In this document: piece by piece, positions 15,531 through 18,611 of the stretch
Layout of the letters: every line of letters starts with the position of its first letter
Position numbering within the stretch: the first letter of the stretch is position 1
From: Chloroflexota bacterium
Lineage (GTDB): Bacteria > Chloroflexota > Limnocylindria > Limnocylindrales > CSP1-4
Length of the DNA: 18,611 bases
Reading direction: 5' to 3'
Assembly (NCBI GenBank): GCA_021812735.1
Contig: JAKAMV010000094.1
Coordinates: 1 to 18,611, forward strand
Translations under genes and position numbers: made by a program
The notes under the pieces: generated by a model
The model's database searches: none
Told to the model about the DNA's origin: nothing
What the model saw: the letters and a program-made list of their open reading frames with translations, nothing else

Positions 15531-15623
15531 CAGCTCGGCACGCACGAGGAGCTCGAGGATGCAAGGCCTTGCGGCCGGCGGCTTGCCGGCGGTGGAGGAC
15601 CTCGCGGACCGCGCGGCGCAGCC

Positions 15624-16050
15624 TCAGAGCGCCGGGAGAAGCTTCCGGCATCTCGTCGATGAACCCGCGGCGTCCGCAAGATCGTTCGCCCGGAAGACAC
15701 GATGCGTGCCGCTGGCACCCTCCTGGATGACCAGGTGCAGCACGATCCAACCTGTGTCGGCGGCGGCCGAACTCCGACGGTCGGTCCGGGCAGCCTGCGC
15801 TGGCCAGCCGGACGCGGTCCGTCTCCCACTCACGCATTGCGGCGTCGCTGACACAGATCGAGAACGACTTGCGCTGACCGGTCCACGGATTGCGGGTGAT
15901 CCAGGTGCGAGACTGACGGCGTTGGCGCATGCTCCGAGCTGCTCGGCCCATCTTCTGGCGCCTCCGTTGCTTCGTCGCCTTGTCGGCGACCGGGTCACCC
16001 GTCTCGCGGGCGACGAGAGAGAGTCGTCGGCGCCCGCCAACCGTCAAGGT
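15624..16050 (-). pseudogene. possible decayed coding region
   Basis: Between the right-hand genes and the hairpin I see no intact gene, but two minus-strand frames together look like one broken gene. One frame from about 16050 to 15790 has protein-like composition and GC-rich third codon positions (RKSFSICVSDAAMREW near 15870-15830). From about 15765 to the stop at 15624 a different frame takes over the same character (DTGWIVLHLVIQEGASGTHR). A frameshift near 15765-15800 would join them. No family is recognised. Chance open frames in GC-rich DNA remain possible. Confidence 0.3.
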
Positions 16051-16136
16051 GGTCGGCGCGACAATGTGGTGTCGCCGTGCAACACGACGGCCAAGGGAAC
16101 CGACCGGCCGCCCGCGCCGCCACCGCCATGGACCCC

Positions 16137-16652
16137 TCACAGCTGGTCGCCGAGCCTGATCTCGATCCGTGCCATCGCCGGCTCGGCCGCTTGGTAGGCA
16201 CCGGCCGCGATGAGGGCGGCGAAGGCAGGCCGAGGCCGCAGCGCGGTCACGAAGGGGCCCCATAGCTCGACACGATCGAGCACGGCAGTCGTGAGGTCGC
16301 GGCGGGCGGCCTGCAGCGCGGGCGCGTCATCGTCGGGGTCGCCCGCGAGCTTATGGCGCGACTTCGTCTGCCGCCGTAGCTGGCAGAGCACAAGGAGCTG
16401 CGGCGTTACGTCCGGCGCACGCTCCGTGACGAACCCATGCCGGCCCACGGACACCTGATTGGCGGTGCGCGGCAGGAGCCCGTCCACGACCCAGTCGTGG
16501 ACCTGGGAGGCGGTGACCTCAAACCCCGCAGCCTGGGCAGCCTGCGCCAGCTCCGCGTACGCAGGCGCCTCCCGCCCTCGTACTGCAGTGGGAATCCGGG
16601 ACGAGTTGCGCGGGGGCCGGTTGGTAGAACTGTGACGGCTTCGGGGAGGCAC
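16137..16652 (-). CDS. hypothetical protein with HTH-like segment
   Basis: About 171 residues from the GTG at 16652, which has GAGGAAG with a suitable spacing upstream; the GTG at 16697 lacks one. After a basic, Pro/Ser-rich leader, AELAQAAQAAGFEVTASQVHDW (near residues 39-60) resembles a MerR-type helix-turn-helix followed by VVDGLLPRTANQVS. A basic helix QLLVLCQLRRQTKSRHKLAG comes next, then an Ala/Asp-rich stretch and a C-terminal RPAFAALIAAGAYQAAEPAM. I recognise similar HTH-plus-LLVLC layouts in uncharacterised accessory proteins of high-GC bacteria, but cannot name a family. It is the last of the right-hand minus-strand genes; a DNA-binding role is a guess. Confidence 0.55.
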   Translation of the reverse strand: MPPRSRHSSTNRPPRNSSRIPTAVRGREAPAYAELAQAAQAAGFEVTASQVHDWVVDGLLPRTANQVSVGRHGFVTERAPDVTPQLLVLCQLRRQTKSRHKLAGDPDDDAPALQAARRDLTTAVLDRVELWGPFVTALRPRPAFAALIAAGAYQAAEPAMARIEIRLGDQL

Positions 16653-16777
16653 CGTGCTTCCTCGGTCAAGCGAAGAGGCGGCTCCCGCCGGCTGCACCGG
16701 CGCTTACCGATGGCTCCCCCTCGCCTGCGCCGTACCTCGGCGCGGAGCTGGGGCGAGCCGTCCGGAGCAGGCGCCCG

Positions 16778-17428
16778 TCATCCGACCTGCTCGCACCACA
16801 CGATCTCGTGGCCTGTCGGCCCGTCTTCCCCGCGCATGCTGCGTTCGCACGCGAGCGGCCCGCCCGGCTGCCAGAAGGGATCCCGCCGCCGGGGCTTGCA
16901 GGGCTGCGTCCGCAGCCACCGCTTGGCCACCGCAACGGCGGCACCGAAGGTCTCGCCGGCGAACGGACCGTAGGCCGTGGCGTCCCCGTCGCCCATGGAG
17001 CGGCAGATGACGATCGCCGCGTGCGCAGCCCCTGCACGCTCTTCGTCCGCGTCGGCGGGCCGATCGGCGGGCCGAACCGGCGGGGAGCAGGCCGACGCGT
17101 CAGCCTCCGTCGCGCCGGGATGGGCTCCCGAACGCCAGGTGGCCCGGCCCGGGAAGTCGAGACAGGTGCCGTCCGCCTCGACCTGGGCGTAGGCCGCGTT
17201 GGCCTCCCAGACCACCCTGGCGAGGTCGGCCGCGAACGCCTCCAAGGAGGCCGAGTTGACGAGTTGATCGACGCCCCAGGTGATGATCGTGGTGGGCCCG
17301 TCTGCCGAATACTCGACGGCATTGCGGTCGAGTCCCTCCCACTCGTCGCCGAGCGCAGCGAGGATGGCATCGACGCGCTCGGGCCGCGCGTCATGGATCC
17401 GCAGATCGATCCGCCAGGTGACGGTCAT
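16778..17428 (-). CDS. hypothetical protein
   Basis: About 216 residues, no family recognised. The start is well supported: AAGGAGGAGGG sits 8 bases upstream of the ATG at 17428. Residues 1-90 alternate strands and helices in a beta-alpha-beta-beta-alpha-beta order (TVTWRIDLRIHD, RPERVDAILAALGDEW, TTIITWGVDQL, LEAFAADLARVVWEA) that could fold as a ferredoxin-like domain. A Pro/Ala-rich linker follows at about 110-130, then AAIVICRSMGDGDATAYGP and a region with helix AAVAVAKRWLRTQ and Cys residues. It lies 49 bases after the next gene upstream and 125 bases before the HTH-like gene, probably in one operon with both. Confidence 0.65.
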   Translation of the reverse strand: MTVTWRIDLRIHDARPERVDAILAALGDEWEGLDRNAVEYSADGPTTIITWGVDQLVNSASLEAFAADLARVVWEANAAYAQVEADGTCLDFPGRATWRSGAHPGATEADASACSPPVRPADRPADADEERAGAAHAAIVICRSMGDGDATAYGPFAGETFGAAVAVAKRWLRTQPCKPRRRDPFWQPGGPLACERSMRGEDGPTGHEIVWCEQVG

Positions 17429-17476
17429 GGGCTGGGCCCTCCTCCTTCGAGTTGGCTGTCCGTAGGGAAAGCGGCG

Positions 17477-18301
17477 TCACGCGGCCGCGTCGTGGCCTTC
17501 CTGGCTCGGGACGACGATTGAGGCGGAGGCGGGCCGCGTCGGGCCAGCCTCCGGGTGCCTTCGCGCGCTGGTGATCCGGTGATACGCCCAGCGCAGGGCG
17601 CGCCGGTAGGCGGACCAGGTCAGGGCGGACTCGCGCGCGAAGCCGTCCGGGCCCGTGTTGCGAGCCGCGTACCAGCCGTGCACCGCGCGGCTCATCGAGC
17701 CCTGGGCGTGTCGGGCGCTGAGACCGAGGAAGCGCTCGAAGTCGTCGCGGTTGGTCGCCACGGTCGCCGCCAGCGCGACCGCGAGGAGCAACTCGACGCG
17801 GTATGCCTCGCCGTCGCCGAGCGCGAGCCGGGCGTCGACCTCGAGCGCCGCGTAGGGACCGAGGACGGCGAGGGCGTCGTCCAGCGCGGGGTGCCGTCGG
17901 GTCGCCACCGCCAGGGCATGGGCCGCGTCGAGCGCGTCCCGCACGGCGTACCAGTCGCGTCCCGCGCCGGTAGTATGGTCGAGCCGGGCCGAACCGGCCG
18001 TGGCGCTCGAGAGCAGCCCCCGGACGCCCGGACCGTGCGTGGCGGCGCCAGCGCCATCGCCCAGCACCGACAGGGCGCCCGCCGTGAGCACGACCAGGGT
18101 ATGGCCCTGCCCCGCCAGGTCGCGCTCGAGCCAGCGGCGCAGGATGGGATCGGCATCGAAGAACGAGGGCTGGCAGAGCACCACCGTGGGCCCAGGCAGC
18201 CGCTCGGCCAGTGACCCGAGGGACGGTGCGTCCTGGACGGTCGCGCCGTCGTCCGTCCAGCGGATCCGGTCCCTGTCCCGTTCGATCGCGATGAGCGCCA
18301 T
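17477..18301 (-). CDS. hypothetical protein
   Basis: About 274 residues, no family recognised. Two ATGs lie close together; the one at 18301 is preferred because AAGGA sits 8 bases upstream, while it is only 3 bases from the ATG at 18307. Residues 1-90 show beta strands and a GPTVVLCQPSFFDADPILRR segment with a following LVVLTAGALSVLGDG, which might form an alpha/beta domain; I cannot say which. The C-terminal half is helical (VELLLAVALAATVATNRDDF, and a helix with WSAYRRALRWAYHRI), with a Pro/Ser-rich tail. It is followed 48 bases later by the next gene, apparently cotranscribed. Function unknown. Confidence 0.65.
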   Translation of the reverse strand: MALIAIERDRDRIRWTDDGATVQDAPSLGSLAERLPGPTVVLCQPSFFDADPILRRWLERDLAGQGHTLVVLTAGALSVLGDGAGAATHGPGVRGLLSSATAGSARLDHTTGAGRDWYAVRDALDAAHALAVATRRHPALDDALAVLGPYAALEVDARLALGDGEAYRVELLLAVALAATVATNRDDFERFLGLSARHAQGSMSRAVHGWYAARNTGPDGFARESALTWSAYRRALRWAYHRITSARRHPEAGPTRPASASIVVPSQEGHDAAA

Positions 18302-18447
18302 GGCCATCTTCCTTCTTTGGTGTCGGTTCGCCGCCCCGGCGATGGAGCCGCCCGTCCGGGCGACAGTTCAGGTTCGGCGGGACGCCTCTGTCGTCAAGGG
18401 GGGATTCATCCTGGCGGTGTGCGAGGGCTCATAGGGCTTCGTGACGG

Positions 18448-18611
18448 TCAGTCGGGCTCGTCCGCGTCGACCTCGTCCTCGTCAGTCGACTGGACGTCCG
18501 CCTCGACCTCCTCGGCGACCGGCTTGAAGGTGACCCGCCGGACGCGCACGCCGTCGGCGCGCGCATGCATCCACGCGAAGTCGTCGTCCCCGTGGATGCC
18601 GCAGATCCCCA
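18448..18611 (-). CDS. C-terminal end of a hypothetical protein, cut by window edge
   Basis: The minus strand reads open from the right edge to a TGA at 18448-18450, giving the last 53 or so residues. They begin ICGIHGDDDFAWMHARADG, continue with VRVRRVTFKPVAEEVEVD and end in a very acidic DEDEVDADEPD tail. The acidic tail and clean codon use mark this as a real gene. It precedes the 17477-18301 gene by 146 bases, a gap that contains a CGCCC/GGGCG hairpin near 18352-18365. Too short for a family call. Confidence 0.6.
   Translation of the reverse strand, partial: GICGIHGDDDFAWMHARADGVRVRRVTFKPVAEEVEADVQSTDEDEVDADEPD

Noticed and set aside
132..15548. 13-mer CGGCACGCACGAG shared by 132-144 and 15536-15548
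   Set aside because: A 13-base match is expected by chance in an 18-kb GC-rich window, so it does not mark island ends.
15304..16263. 319-residue minus-strand open frame
   Set aside because: It runs into the GNAT-like gene and the HTH-like gene on the opposite or overlapping frame and has no clear start; only parts of it look coding and are listed as a possible decayed gene.
1..18611. CRISPR arrays, tRNA and rRNA genes
   Set aside because: No regularly spaced identical repeats and no tRNA cloverleaf or rRNA-like sequence were seen on either strand; this was by eye, not by a search program.

Overview
This is a GC-rich window with ATG, GTG and TTG starts, good Shine-Dalgarno sites and tightly overlapping genes. 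It looks like a high-GC soil- or water-type bacterium, most likely Actinomycetota or Chloroflexota. The sequence alone does not let me choose between them. The lipoprotein-type solute-binding protein would fit either.

Layout: (1) Bases 1-546 hold no convincing gene. The first ~100 bases contain two copies of a GGTGGGGCCA-type repeat, possibly the edge of an IS21-like element. A degenerate ~71-74 bp repeat and a terminator-like hairpin lie just after the main operon. (2) Bases 547-12766 are one long minus-strand operon. In transcription order it encodes a branched-chain-amino-acid-type ABC importer (ATPase LivG, lipoprotein binding protein LivK, ATPase LivF, permeases LivH and LivM), an SDR dehydrogenase, the two halves of a glycine-decarboxylase-like P protein (GcvPA and GcvPB), an AcoX/NAD-kinase-like protein, a second SDR dehydrogenase, and a PLP class V aminotransferase of the VC1184 'cysteine desulfurase-like' family. 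(3) Bases 12767-13088 are a divergent control region with a perfect 8-bp inverted repeat and three copies of GCGCGACC. (4) Bases 13089-15490 are plus-strand genes: a DeoR-family regulator, an acetamidase/formamidase and a GNAT-like protein whose acetyl-CoA loop looks degenerate. A perfect 15-bp hairpin follows. (5) Bases 15531-18611 are a different kind of DNA: a decayed-looking stretch, then four minus-strand genes of unknown function, the last cut by the window edge. This resembles accessory or mobile DNA.

How the genes may work together (inference): the importer brings in an amino-acid-like or amide-like compound, the amidase could release an amide, and the two PLP systems (P-protein pair, VC1184-type enzyme) and two dehydrogenases break the compound down, under a local DeoR-type regulator. 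The P-protein pair has no GcvT, GcvH or lipoamide dehydrogenase beside it and one conserved segment of GcvPA is altered. It may therefore act on something other than glycine, or borrow a lipoyl carrier encoded elsewhere. This unusual gene set is the best candidate in the window for an undescribed catabolic system.
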